Assembly (NCBI RefSeq): GCF_009755605.1
Contig: NZ_WPNZ01000008.1
Span: 62,001-126,000, forward strand
Length of the DNA stretch: 64,000 nucleotides
Direction of reading: 5' to 3'
Origin: Streptomyces typhae
GTDB taxonomy: Bacteria; Actinomycetota; Actinomycetes; Streptomycetales; Streptomycetaceae
In this document: positions 42,522 to 50,347 of the stretch, piece by piece
Layout of the letters: each line of letters begins with the position of its first letter
Numbering within the stretch: position 1 is the first letter of the stretch
The notes under the pieces: generated by a model
What the model was told of the DNA's origin: nothing
The model's database searches: none
The model's input: only the letters and a program-made list of their open reading frames with translations
Made by a program: the position numbers and the translations under genes

Positions 42522-43679
42522 TCACGGGCGAGGCCCTTGGACCACCGTCCCGAACGCGACATCGCAAGAGCGGGCGTGGTCGCCCATGAGAACCCGGGCC
42601 GTGCGCTCGGCCTCGGCGGCGACTTCGGCGCGCTGCCGCCGGGTCAGCTCCACGAACGGCTCGACGACGACCCGCCCGGCACCGTCCGGGGACGCGTCCT
42701 CGGCCGCACTCCCGGGCTCCTCGAAACGCCAGACGCCCGCGAGGAAACCGTCCACGAGGAAGGTGCAGTGGGGCTGGTTCCCGGTCCAGGTGCGGTCCTT
42801 GTGCGCGGGGGCCACGACGCGGGTGCGGTCGGCGTGGGAGAGGAGCAGGTTGTCGTACTCGGGCAGGAAGCGGGCCGGGGCCGGGGTGTCGGGGTCGGGC
42901 CGGGGCGCGCCGGGCAGGTCGAACAGCTCGACGCCGTGCTCGTCGCGGAACGTGAGCAGCCGGGGCCGCAGCCGCTCGAAGGCGTCGCGCAGCCGGGTCA
43001 GGCCCGCCCAGGCCTGCATGTCCTTGACGGAGGCGGGCCCGAACGCGCCGAGATAGCGCAGCACGATGTCGTCCGGGGCGGGGTCCTCGGCGCACGGCCG
43101 GCCGAGCCAGTGCTCGGCGGTGGTGAGCGCGACCTGCCCGCTGCGGCGCCACAGTCCGCGCGGGGTGACCTGGAGCAGCGGCAGCCGGGCGCGGGCGGCG
43201 ATGCCGAGGGACTGCGGGTCGGCGTCCGGCCAGTGCCGCCGCAGCTCGGCACGGATCGCGGCGGGCGTACGGGGCGCGTCCTCGACGTGGGCGCGGGCGA
43301 GCGCGGCGAGCCGGTCCAGGTCCACCCCGTCGAGGCCGTGCCGGAACATCCGTAGCTCGCGGTCGATCGCGCTCTGGCTGAAGGGCCGCAGGAGGAGGGC
43401 GTCGGCGGCGGTGAGAGTGTGCACGGTGGACCGCATGGTGACGATGCGCACCGCCGCACGTGAGTCCATCAGCCCGGACAGCTCCATCGGATCGAACTCC
43501 GCGAGACGGGCGGCGAGAGCGAGGTAGGGCGGCTTCACGTTCTGCGCCTGGAGCCCGACGAGGTGGGTGAGGGCCGCTTCGGCGGACATCGCGGCACGCT
43601 CCAGGAGGAGTTGCCGGGCGAGGGTGGCGCGGTTGAGTGCGCGGGGGCCGAGGAGCGGGGCGGCCGGGGTGTTCGTCAT
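42522..43679 (-). CDS. Winged-helix DNA-binding protein (HTH_42, YcaQ-like)
   Basis: 385 residues from ATG at 43679 (an alternative GTG is 3 codons upstream). 'LNRATLARQLLLERAAMSAE' and 'HLVGLQAQNVKPPYLALAAR' open the HTH_42/winged-helix domain. 'IVTMRSTVHTLTAADALLLR', 'FLPEYDNLLLSHADRTRVV' and 'FLVDGFLAGVWRFEE' are family signatures. Relatives such as AlkX/AlkZ (YcaQ) are DNA glycosylases that unhook crosslinks and can give self-resistance to DNA-damaging natural products. Assigning that activity here is inference; the QxQ/QxD catalytic motif was not verified ('LQAQN' is present near residue 45). Confidence 0.82.
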   Translation of the reverse strand: MTNTPAAPLLGPRALNRATLARQLLLERAAMSAEAALTHLVGLQAQNVKPPYLALAARLAEFDPMELSGLMDSRAAVRIVTMRSTVHTLTAADALLLRPFSQSAIDRELRMFRHGLDGVDLDRLAALARAHVEDAPRTPAAIRAELRRHWPDADPQSLGIAARARLPLLQVTPRGLWRRSGQVALTTAEHWLGRPCAEDPAPDDIVLRYLGAFGPASVKDMQAWAGLTRLRDAFERLRPRLLTFRDEHGVELFDLPGAPRPDPDTPAPARFLPEYDNLLLSHADRTRVVAPAHKDRTWTGNQPHCTFLVDGFLAGVWRFEEPGSAAEDASPDGAGRVVVEPFVELTRRQRAEVAAEAERTARVLMGDHARSCDVAFGTVVQGPRP

Positions 43680-43814
43680 GTGCCGCACGCTAGCCCCGAT
43701 CGCGGACAGATCCGGTCCGCGAGGGCGACGCGACCGGTGGCGCGCCGCTGTTCATCAGGCGCATATACCCTGATCCGGGATGTAGGGAACCGAACGACCA
43801 CGGGAGGGGCACAG

Positions 43815-45044
43815 GTGACCCCCGAGCGACGCGCACACCGCCCGCAGCAGGCTCGCAAGCACTCATGGCGGCGGGCCGCGTCCCAGTCGACGCAGGACGG
43901 AATGCCACCGGCGGACGCGCCGCAGCACCACGAGAAGCTCCGGTCGGAGGACGGGTGGCGGCGGCCCGCGCCGACGGAGGGCGGGAGCGGGAGCAGCGGC
44001 GGCGGCGCCAACACCACCACCAGCCCGAGCGTGGTGCAGGCGTCGCTGTACCGCGACGGCGTGCAGGTGGCGTCGCCGGGCTCCCTGGCCGCCACCTTCC
44101 GCGCGCTGCGGGCAGAGCCCGACGGCATGGCGTGGATCGGCCTCGCCCGCCCGACGGAACAGGAACTCCTGTCGCTGGCGGCCGAGTTCGACCTGCACGA
44201 GCTGGCCGTCGAGGACGCGATGGAGGCGCACCAGCGCCCGAAGCTGGAGCGGTACGGCGAGACCCTCTTCGTGGTCCTCCGCGCGGCGCGCTACCTGGAC
44301 GCCCCCGAGGAGGTCGACTTCGGTGAGCTGCACATCTTCGTGGGCGCGGACTTCGTGATCACGGTGCGGCACGGCGCGGCCCCCGACCTGTCGGCGGTGC
44401 GCCGCCGGATGGAGGAGAGCCCGGAACTGCTGCGCCTCGGCCCGGAGGCGGTCCTGTACGCCATCCTGGACGCGGTGGTCGACGGCTACGCGCCCGTGGT
44501 CTCCGGCGTCCAGAACGACATCGACGAGATCGAGACGGAGGTCTTCGGCGGCGACCCGTCCGTCTCCCGCCGCATCTACGAACTCTCCCGCGAAGTGGTG
44601 GAGTTCCAGCGGGCCACACGCCCCCTGGTGGGCATGTTGCACGGCCTGATGGCGGGCTTCGCGAAGTACGGCACGGACGAGGAGCTCCAGCGCTACCTCC
44701 GCGACGTGGCCGACCACGTGACCCACACCAGCGAACGCGTCGACAGCTTCCGCCAGGCCCTGACCGACATCCTCACCGTCAACGCCACCCTCGTCACCCA
44801 GCAGCAGAACGCGGAGATGCGGGCTCTGGCGGAGGCGGGTTTCGAACAGAACGAGGAGATCAAGAAGATCTCCAGCTGGGCCGCCATCCTCTTCGCCCCC
44901 ACCCTGGTGGGCACGATCTACGGCATGAACTTCGACACCATGCCGGAGCTGAGCTGGACCTTCGGCTATCCGTTCGCGATCGGTCTGATGGGTGTGGTGT
45001 GTGTGAGCCTGTACTTCATCTTCAAGAGGCGGGACTGGTTGTAG
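43815..45044 (+). CDS. corA: Magnesium/cobalt transport protein CorA
   Basis: 409 residues from GTG at 43815, with GGGAGGGG upstream. There is a long hydrophilic N-terminus, then the CorA cytoplasmic domain ('MAWIGLARPTEQELLSLAAE', 'HIFVGADFVITVRHGAAPDL'). The pore-lining helix leads to 'AAILFAPTLVGTIYGMNFDT' with the GMN motif at 370-372 in the loop between the two C-terminal membrane helices. The end is the basic 'FIFKRRDWL'. It forms a pentameric inner-membrane Mg2+ channel. A decayed copy of its last 60 codons lies at 53277-53399. Confidence 0.93.
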   Translation: MTPERRAHRPQQARKHSWRRAASQSTQDGMPPADAPQHHEKLRSEDGWRRPAPTEGGSGSSGGGANTTTSPSVVQASLYRDGVQVASPGSLAATFRALRAEPDGMAWIGLARPTEQELLSLAAEFDLHELAVEDAMEAHQRPKLERYGETLFVVLRAARYLDAPEEVDFGELHIFVGADFVITVRHGAAPDLSAVRRRMEESPELLRLGPEAVLYAILDAVVDGYAPVVSGVQNDIDEIETEVFGGDPSVSRRIYELSREVVEFQRATRPLVGMLHGLMAGFAKYGTDEELQRYLRDVADHVTHTSERVDSFRQALTDILTVNATLVTQQQNAEMRALAEAGFEQNEEIKKISSWAAILFAPTLVGTIYGMNFDTMPELSWTFGYPFAIGLMGVVCVSLYFIFKRRDWL

Positions 45045-45048
45045 CGGG

Positions 45049-45479
45049 AACCGAGGAGCTTGATCTACTTCGCGTACGCGGATGGCTTTGAACTACATCG
45101 AGGTCGATACTGCGGTCTCCGGGCCCGCGCTGTCACCGCAGCTCGCGCGTCGCCGCGCCTGTGGGATGCCGTATCGGTGGCGACGGTGCTGATGTCGCGG
45201 TTGAACAGTTGGCCGCTGTCAGCGCCCGGGAGCCAGGTCGGCGAAAGATGTCGAAGACGGGCCGACTCCCCAGCTTCAGCGGCCACCGCCCGTCGCACGG
45301 ACACGGACAGATCCCCACAAGGGATCACGCGAGCCGAGAGAACCGCCGGTAGCTGTGAAGGCGGTCTCGCGCCCCGAGGTGAAGACCCTCCCGAGCGCGG
45401 GGAGGAACGACCACGCCTGTTGGTCCCATGCCCCGCCGGCCAGCCCCCGTCATCGGGCCTCGTGCGGGACAGCACGGGC
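45049..45479. other. 430-bp gap after corA
   Basis: No gene is supported. It contains no ribosome-binding site with a plausible frame before 45480. It may hold degraded sequence for the missing N-terminus of the tRNA synthetase. A single GC-rich dyad (about 45390-45410) resembles one CRISPR repeat but is not repeated. Confidence 0.5.
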
Positions 45480-46455
45480 ATGGCGCAGCTGACGCACAAG
45501 CGCGACGACGGCCCGCTGGAAGCACAGCTCGAAGCCCTGACCACCGAGTCCGCCGTATGCGTCACCGGCCGCGTCGTGGACGCCGCCCAGGTGAAGCTGG
45601 GCGGCCTGGAGATCGTCCCGGAGTCGGTCGAGGCCCTCAACCCGGCCGCCACGCCCCTGCCGATCGACGAGCACACCGGCCTGGAACAGCGCCTCGGCTG
45701 GCGCTTCCTCGACGTACGCCGACGCCCCGCCACCCAGCTGATGTTCGCCGTGCAGACCACCCTGGAGCCTGGGATGCGCGAGTACGCCTACGCGCAGGGC
45801 GCCACCGAGATGCACACGCCCAAGCTCATGGGCACCGCCTCGGAGTCCGGCGCGGAGGTCTTCAAGCACGGGTACTTCGACCGCTCCGCCTACCTGGCAC
45901 AGTCGCCGCAGTTCTACAAGCAGATGGCGATCGCGGCCGGGATCGACAAGGTCTTCGAGATCGGCCCGGTCTTCCGCGCCGAGCCGTCCTTCACCTCCCG
46001 GCACGCCACCGAGTTCACCGGCGTCGACGCGGAGCTGGCCTGGATCGACGGCGTCGAGGACGTGATGGTGTTCGAGGAGCAGATGCTTGCGCACGCCATC
46101 GCCAAGGTCGCCGACGCGCACGGTGAGGCGATCGCCGAGCACTTCGGGGTCGAAGTCTCCGTCCCGACCACGCCACCCGGGCGTGACCCTGAGCTTTGAC
46201 CTGCTGTGGAAGGGGTTGGAGGTCACCACCGGCGCCCAGCGCGAGCACCGGTACGAGGTGCTGCTCAAGCAGGCCGCAGAGAAGGGCATGAGCACCGAGC
46301 CGTTGCAGGACTACCTGAACGCATTCCGGTACGGGTGCCCGCCGCACGGTGGTCTCGGCATGGGCCTCGGAAGGGTGCTGATGGTGATGCTCGGCCTGGA
46401 CTCGATCTGCGAGGCGACCTTCCTCTTCCGCGGGCCCAAACGGCTCACCCCGTGA
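45480..46455 (+). pseudogene. Archaeal-type aspartyl-tRNA synthetase, truncated and frameshifted
   Basis: The frame from 45480 carries most of a class II AspRS of the archaeal/non-discriminating type: 'GLEIVPESVEALNPAATPLP', 'QRLGWRFLDVRRR', 'YLAQSPQFYKQMAIAAGIDK', and motif 2 'VFRAEPSFTSRHATEFTGVD'. It stops at 46199. The C-terminal part continues in another frame from about 46183: 'FDLLWKGLEVTTGAQREHRY', then motif 3 'GGLGMGLGRVLMVMLGL', where the normal Asp/Glu before Arg is Gly. Roughly the first 50 residues and over 100 central residues are missing compared with full-length enzymes. It cannot be active. It is probably the remnant of a horizontally acquired second AspRS. Confidence 0.85.
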
Positions 46456-46628
46456 GAGGTGAGAGCCGCAACCGTCGACCGCGGAGGACCGACAGCGGCC
46501 CCGAGCTTGCCGTGAGGTGAGCGTGGCGCAGGCCGTGCGTCTGCGCCACACCGGGGCTTCTGTCCGGGTCCTGCTGTGTTCGCCGAGTCGGCCATGGCGT
46601 GAGTTGTGCCGGTGCTACGGTCGCCCGC

Positions 46629-47489
46629 ATGACGCTCTCGGCCCCTTCGGCGCGCGCCGTCGACCTGCGAGTTGAATCGGTGGACATCGTTCTCGATCAC
46701 GTAGAGCGATGCCTGCAAGTCGAGCTGGACCGGGAGACGGTGCTACGCAAACGCCGCTCGGTCGGCGCGCGTACGGACCGGCGTACATGGATCCGCATCG
46801 AGAGGCGCCGGCTCGACAAGATCGGTGTGCAGGGCTGGAACGGCACTGAGTGCGCCGCACGTCTGGAAGGCATTGCCCAGCCCGTCTGGCGTGGGTGCGT
46901 GGTCTGGCGGGACGCGGACGAACCCGTGATGTGGCGGGCCGACGAGACCGAGCTCCTGCCGGGTCCCCCCATCGGCAACGCGATCCTCAGCGAGGACCCG
47001 AGGCTCCAGGACTCGTGGTGGCAGGCGTTCAACGCCTCGCTCGACGCGCTCTCGGCCCAGGAAACGCGGCGCGTCGCCACCCCGGACACCATCACCGTCA
47101 CGCAGGCTCTTGTCACTGAAGCCGTCCGCAGCGTCGCCCCCGCCCACGACCTCGACACCACCATCGAGCGCTGGGTGCCCGCCCACGCGGACCTGAACTG
47201 GGCCAACATGACCGCACCGACGTTCTCGCTCTTCGACTGGGAGGACTGGGGCAACGCGCCGCGCGGCTTGGATGCCGCTTCGCTGTGGGGCAGCTCGCTC
47301 GCCGTCCCTGCCCTGGTCGATCGCGTGTGGCACGAGCGACGCCACGACTTCGAGAGCCGGGACGGCAAGCTGATGACGCTCTTCGCGTGTTCGAAGATCC
47401 TTGGGCCGCACGCACACCCACAGGACCCCCGGCTGGAGCCCGCGCGCCGGATGGTGGAGCGGGTCGTCGCGGAGCTTCAAGCAGGCTGA
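46629..47489 (+). CDS. APH/choline-kinase-fold phosphotransferase-like protein
   Basis: 286 residues from ATG at 46629. 'WVPAHADLNWANMTAPTFSL' matches the catalytic loop HxDxxxxN of aminoglycoside phosphotransferase-like kinases, and 'FDWEDWGNAPRGLDAASLW' the metal-binding D.ED segment. The N-terminal lobe is poorly conserved, with no obvious P-loop. It could phosphorylate a small molecule or, as some APH-fold proteins in lanthipeptide and thioamitide clusters, a peptide. It is convergent with, and overlaps by 13 bp, the aldo/keto reductase gene of the candidate peptide operon. Confidence 0.75.
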   Translation: MTLSAPSARAVDLRVESVDIVLDHVERCLQVELDRETVLRKRRSVGARTDRRTWIRIERRRLDKIGVQGWNGTECAARLEGIAQPVWRGCVVWRDADEPVMWRADETELLPGPPIGNAILSEDPRLQDSWWQAFNASLDALSAQETRRVATPDTITVTQALVTEAVRSVAPAHDLDTTIERWVPAHADLNWANMTAPTFSLFDWEDWGNAPRGLDAASLWGSSLAVPALVDRVWHERRHDFESRDGKLMTLFACSKILGPHAHPQDPRLEPARRMVERVVAELQAG

Positions 47490-48334
47490 TCACGCGACCG
47501 TGATCGGATGAGGTCCCGGTACTCGCGAACGGCCCGCTCGTCCACCTTGCTGGCCAGGGCGCCCATCAGTTCGCCCAGGTGAGCGGGCTCATCCGTGCCC
47601 ACGGCGATGGTGCTGACCTGCGGAAGGTCGTACGCCACCCGGAAGGCCGCCTGCACCCGGGTTACGCGGTCGCCGCTCCGGAGAAAGACACCAGGGTTGA
47701 TCCGGTCCCACACCGGAGCACGGGTGCTGCCCCCGAAGGGGCTCATCCCCCAGACCCTTTCGCTGCCGAGGCCCCATGCCGCGGCCACGACATCGGCTGC
47801 GTCGAGTGTCCTGGTCCCGACCAGGAGACCGGCGCGGACCATGAGGACCGAGGGCCGCGGCAGGGCTACGTCGACCAGGTCCACCAGCGGGGCGGGATCC
47901 CAGGACGCGATGCCCCAGGCACCGCACAGCCCCTTCGACGCGGCTACGTCGAGCGCGGCGCACGCTTGGGCCAGTGTGTATCGGTCGCGGGACGCGGCTC
48001 CCGTGAGGGTGTGTTCCGGGTTGTGCAGGAAGATCAGGTCCGGCTCCCGCCCGAGGCCCTTGACCGCTTGTTCCACGGCTACGTGCAGCCGCGCCGGGTC
48101 GAGGGAGTGCTCCGCCCTGTCTGCCCCCGGGAAATAGCCGACCTTGGTGGAAAGCGTGAATCTCGGCAGCAGATCCCCGGCCACGCGCGCCAGAACCTCG
48201 TGCGAGCGAAAGCCGAGGTAATTGGAGCTGGTGTCGAGCGCGGTGACGCCGAGGTCCAGCGCGCCGGTCAGGAGACGGCGTTCGTGACGAGACCGGTGTA
48301 ACCCGAGGACAACTCGGGGGTCAGCGTCGCGCAC
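47477..48334 (-). CDS. Aldo/keto reductase
   Basis: 285 residues from GTG at 48334, chosen for the strong GGAGGAG six bases upstream. This start puts it 67 bp inside the cupin gene's end, in another frame. The AKR tetrad is visible: Asp and Tyr in 'VTALDTSSNYLGF', Lys in 'TLSTKVGYFPG', His in 'DLIFLHNPEHTL'. The TIM barrel continues with 'GLCGAWGIASWDP'. The N-terminal strand ('PRVVLGLHRSRHERRLLTGA') is shorter than usual. It reduces a carbonyl with NADPH. Its place as third gene after a small peptide and a JmjC oxygenase suggests tailoring of an oxidised peptide residue or a linked metabolite. Confidence 0.83.
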   Translation of the reverse strand: MRDADPRVVLGLHRSRHERRLLTGALDLGVTALDTSSNYLGFRSHEVLARVAGDLLPRFTLSTKVGYFPGADRAEHSLDPARLHVAVEQAVKGLGREPDLIFLHNPEHTLTGAASRDRYTLAQACAALDVAASKGLCGAWGIASWDPAPLVDLVDVALPRPSVLMVRAGLLVGTRTLDAADVVAAAWGLGSERVWGMSPFGGSTRAPVWDRINPGVFLRSGDRVTRVQAAFRVAYDLPQVSTIAVGTDEPAHLGELMGALASKVDERAVREYRDLIRSRSRDQPA

Positions 48335-49464
48335 ATCTCCTCCTTCACCAAGATCTCGGCGACCTCGGCCACTTCGGCTCCGACGGTGGCCGCCGCCTGG
48401 TCGAGCGGGACCGGCCGGCCGCTGAGCAGAAGACGCAGCGCGGGCAGGGCCTTGGACGCAAAGGTGAGCTTCTTGCCCGAGGCCAGGACGTCGACGGTGT
48501 CGCCGTTCTCCTTGATCTCGGGGCGGAAGCGGGTGGTGCACACCGCGGCCTCCAGGGGGCCGAGGATGTCCAGGTAGGGCACATGGCGGGGCAGCGTCGT
48601 CTGCTGCTCGTAGACGGCCAGGAAGTCGGCGGGTGAGCGCTCGCCGATCAGTTGTACGGCGGCCTCGCGCAGGGCTTCGCTGCTGGCTCCGGGACTGCGG
48701 TCCAGGTCACGCCGGAAGATCTCCTGCTCGCGGCACCAGTCGGCCATCCATGCCAGCCAGCTCGCCCCCGTGCGCTGGGTGATGCCGAAGGTCACGTGGA
48801 GGCTCTTCCCTGAGCCGGTGCCGACCCGGGTCGCCCGGTGCCAATGCCCTCGGGGGATGTGCATGATGTCGCCGGTCCGCATGACGCCGGACCAGACGAT
48901 CTCCTCGCTCGGGGTGGTGTTGGGGTCGGCGTCCCGGTACAGGGGAGCCGCGCGGGAAGTCCCGCGTACTTCCCACTCCTTCTCGCCCGCGAGCTGGACG
49001 ATCACCACATCGTGGTCGTCCCAGTGCAGCGGGAAGCCGGAGGCGTCGTTCGTCGTCAGGTAGGCGTTGACCTGTACCCGCTCGTGGGACCACCACTGCA
49101 GTGCCCGGCAGGCGACCTCCATGGTCGGGTCGAAGACGTTGAGCTGGTCGAGGATGAGCGTGGCGCCTTCTTCGAGCAGCCTGCCCAGGCTGCGCATGTT
49201 GACCGTGGGGATGCTCTGGCCACGGGGGCTGACAACGTCGGTGTAGTAGATGGCTGGGTGGACTTCCTCGCCCTTCTGGAAGCACCGGAACTGCGGGCGG
49301 TTCAGGCTCCTGCGCATCGCGACGTCGAGCAGGCGGTTCGGCGTCAAGATGCGAGCGGCGAGGCCCACGTCGCCCATGCGTCCCCGGGCGAATCCCTTGC
49401 CGAGTTCACCGGGCCCGTTCCACCCGAGCGCCGCCTCGATGGCATTGATCAACTGGTGTTCCAT
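48268..49464 (-). CDS. JmjC/cupin-fold 2-oxoglutarate oxygenase (ribosomal-oxygenase-like)
   Basis: 398 residues from ATG at 49464 (GGAGG upstream). The Cupin_4/JmjC core has 'NDASGFPLHWDDHDVVIVQL' with iron ligands His147 and Asp149. 'DIMHIPRGHWHRATRVGTGS' provides the third ligand, likely His209. The C-terminal region (about 310-398) resembles the winged-helix-like end of YcfD/ROX proteins, which hydroxylate ribosomal protein side chains. It probably hydroxylates a residue in a peptide or protein. It is 83 bp behind a 55-residue peptide gene with a stem-loop between, an arrangement typical of a precursor and its modifying enzyme. Confidence 0.82.
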   Translation of the reverse strand: MEHQLINAIEAALGWNGPGELGKGFARGRMGDVGLAARILTPNRLLDVAMRRSLNRPQFRCFQKGEEVHPAIYYTDVVSPRGQSIPTVNMRSLGRLLEEGATLILDQLNVFDPTMEVACRALQWWSHERVQVNAYLTTNDASGFPLHWDDHDVVIVQLAGEKEWEVRGTSRAAPLYRDADPNTTPSEEIVWSGVMRTGDIMHIPRGHWHRATRVGTGSGKSLHVTFGITQRTGASWLAWMADWCREQEIFRRDLDRSPGASSEALREAAVQLIGERSPADFLAVYEQQTTLPRHVPYLDILGPLEAAVCTTRFRPEIKENGDTVDVLASGKKLTFASKALPALRLLLSGRPVPLDQAAATVGAEVAEVAEILVKEEMCATLTPELSSGYTGLVTNAVS

Positions 49465-49501
49465 TACTGCCTCCTCATGCGTTCTTCCATGTGGTGCAGA
49501 T

Positions 49502-49541
49502 GCGGCAGGGCGAGCACGAAGCACCGAGCTCGCCCTGCCGC
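49502..49541. terminator. Intra-operon stem-loop (attenuator) after peptide gene
   Basis: GCGGCAGGGCGAGC (49502-49515) pairs perfectly over 14 bp with GCTCGCCCTGCCGC (49528-49541). It lies 7 bases after the peptide stop and 38 bases before the cupin-gene start on the minus strand. Partial termination here would make far more of the peptide message than of the enzyme message. Confidence 0.75.
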
Positions 49542-49547
49542 CTGGCG

Positions 49548-49715
49548 CTATGCGACCTCGGTCAAATTGCCGTCACCGCCGGGCCACGGGGCGTCTCCGG
49601 AGCTCCCCTGGTTGTCGGACCGGAGGCTGTCGTACCGGTCGTGGACGGCGGTCAGCTCCTCGACCGCCACCAGAAGGCCGCTCCTCGTGGGAAGCGGTGC
49701 AATGGTCTGTGCCAC
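49548..49715 (-). CDS. 55-residue peptide, candidate RiPP precursor
   Basis: A GTG start at 49715 has AAGGAGC seven bases upstream; the frame ends at TAG 49550-49548. The peptide starts 'VAQTIAPLPTRSGLLVAVEE', continues 'LTAVHDRYDSLRSDN' and ends 'QGSSGDAPWPGGDGNLTEVA'. It looks like an amphipathic leader followed by a Gly/Ser/Asp-rich, cysteine-free core with one Trp. It has no membrane helix or signal peptide. An attenuator and genes for a JmjC oxygenase and an aldo/keto reductase follow. I do not recognise a known precursor family. A small regulatory protein is the alternative. Confidence 0.65.
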   Translation of the reverse strand: MAQTIAPLPTRSGLLVAVEELTAVHDRYDSLRSDNQGSSGDAPWPGGDGNLTEVA

Positions 49716-50347
49716 CTCTTGCTCCTTCCTGTTCGGATCCCTCGCCAGGACACCGGCGAGGGTTCAAAGGCCGCTCCCACGCCCGTGGGAGATGTTGGTT
49801 ACGTGAGAGCGGCGGTCAGTGGGCAGCCTGAAGCTGGCAGAGCGCAACGCGGCGCTCACATACAGACCCGGCTGCTCTGCTGTGGGGCCTGATAGGTCTG
49901 GGGCGCATGAATGGGAGGTTGCTCAGGCCGCCGTTCGGGCCAGTGGCTGGAGTACAGGTCCGGTCCCACTCCGTAGTCGGGCCGCGAAGCAGTCCACCAA
50001 TGCGAGTCCACGCCCGCACGAGTCAAGAGCCCTGTGACGGGCGGGAGATGCCTCGTTCTCCGCACCAGTGAGGGCGAAGCATGCGACGAGCACAGGCATG
50101 GCGGACGGCCGCTGGACGGGTGGGGAGCGGCTCCATCTCCGACGGGGGACGGTGATGGAGCCGCCTTGCGTGATGGTCGTACAGGAGCGGCACCTTCTCG
50201 CTGCTCCGGTGGGGCTCTCACAGTCAACTGCCGCGGCGTGCAGACCCGGAACGTTTCTTGGGGGTTTCTCTCGGGGACACCCTTCCGCGGGCCTGTACGC
50301 GCAGTAGCCTCCGGACCACGCTGTGAGGGGATGACGGGAGTGATGAC
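49716..50347. other. 630-bp gap before the XRE-TPR gene
   Basis: No full gene is supported. Near the left end are two short dyads (CTCGCC/GGCGAG at 49741-49760; CTCCCACG/CGTGGGAG at 49774-49791) in the promoter region of the peptide operon. A 58-codon minus frame (50099-49923) contains 'SCGRGLALVDCFAARL', like the G2 box of HATPase anti-sigma proteins. It has no ribosome-binding site and may be a remnant. Confidence 0.45.

Noticed and set aside
39517..43152. Reading the acyl-CoA synthetase as a 1211-residue protein extended through the LuxR-type gene
   Set aside because: The extension runs antisense through the tandem repeats and the LuxR-type coding region. The ligase domain starts normally at 41241.
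45385..45415. A CRISPR repeat-like sequence (CTCCC..GCGGGGAGG)
   Set aside because: Only one copy is present and no spacers, leader or cas genes are nearby.
46629..47489. Calling the APH-fold protein an aminoglycoside resistance enzyme
   Set aside because: Only the catalytic loop is recognisable. Many APH-fold proteins act on other substrates.
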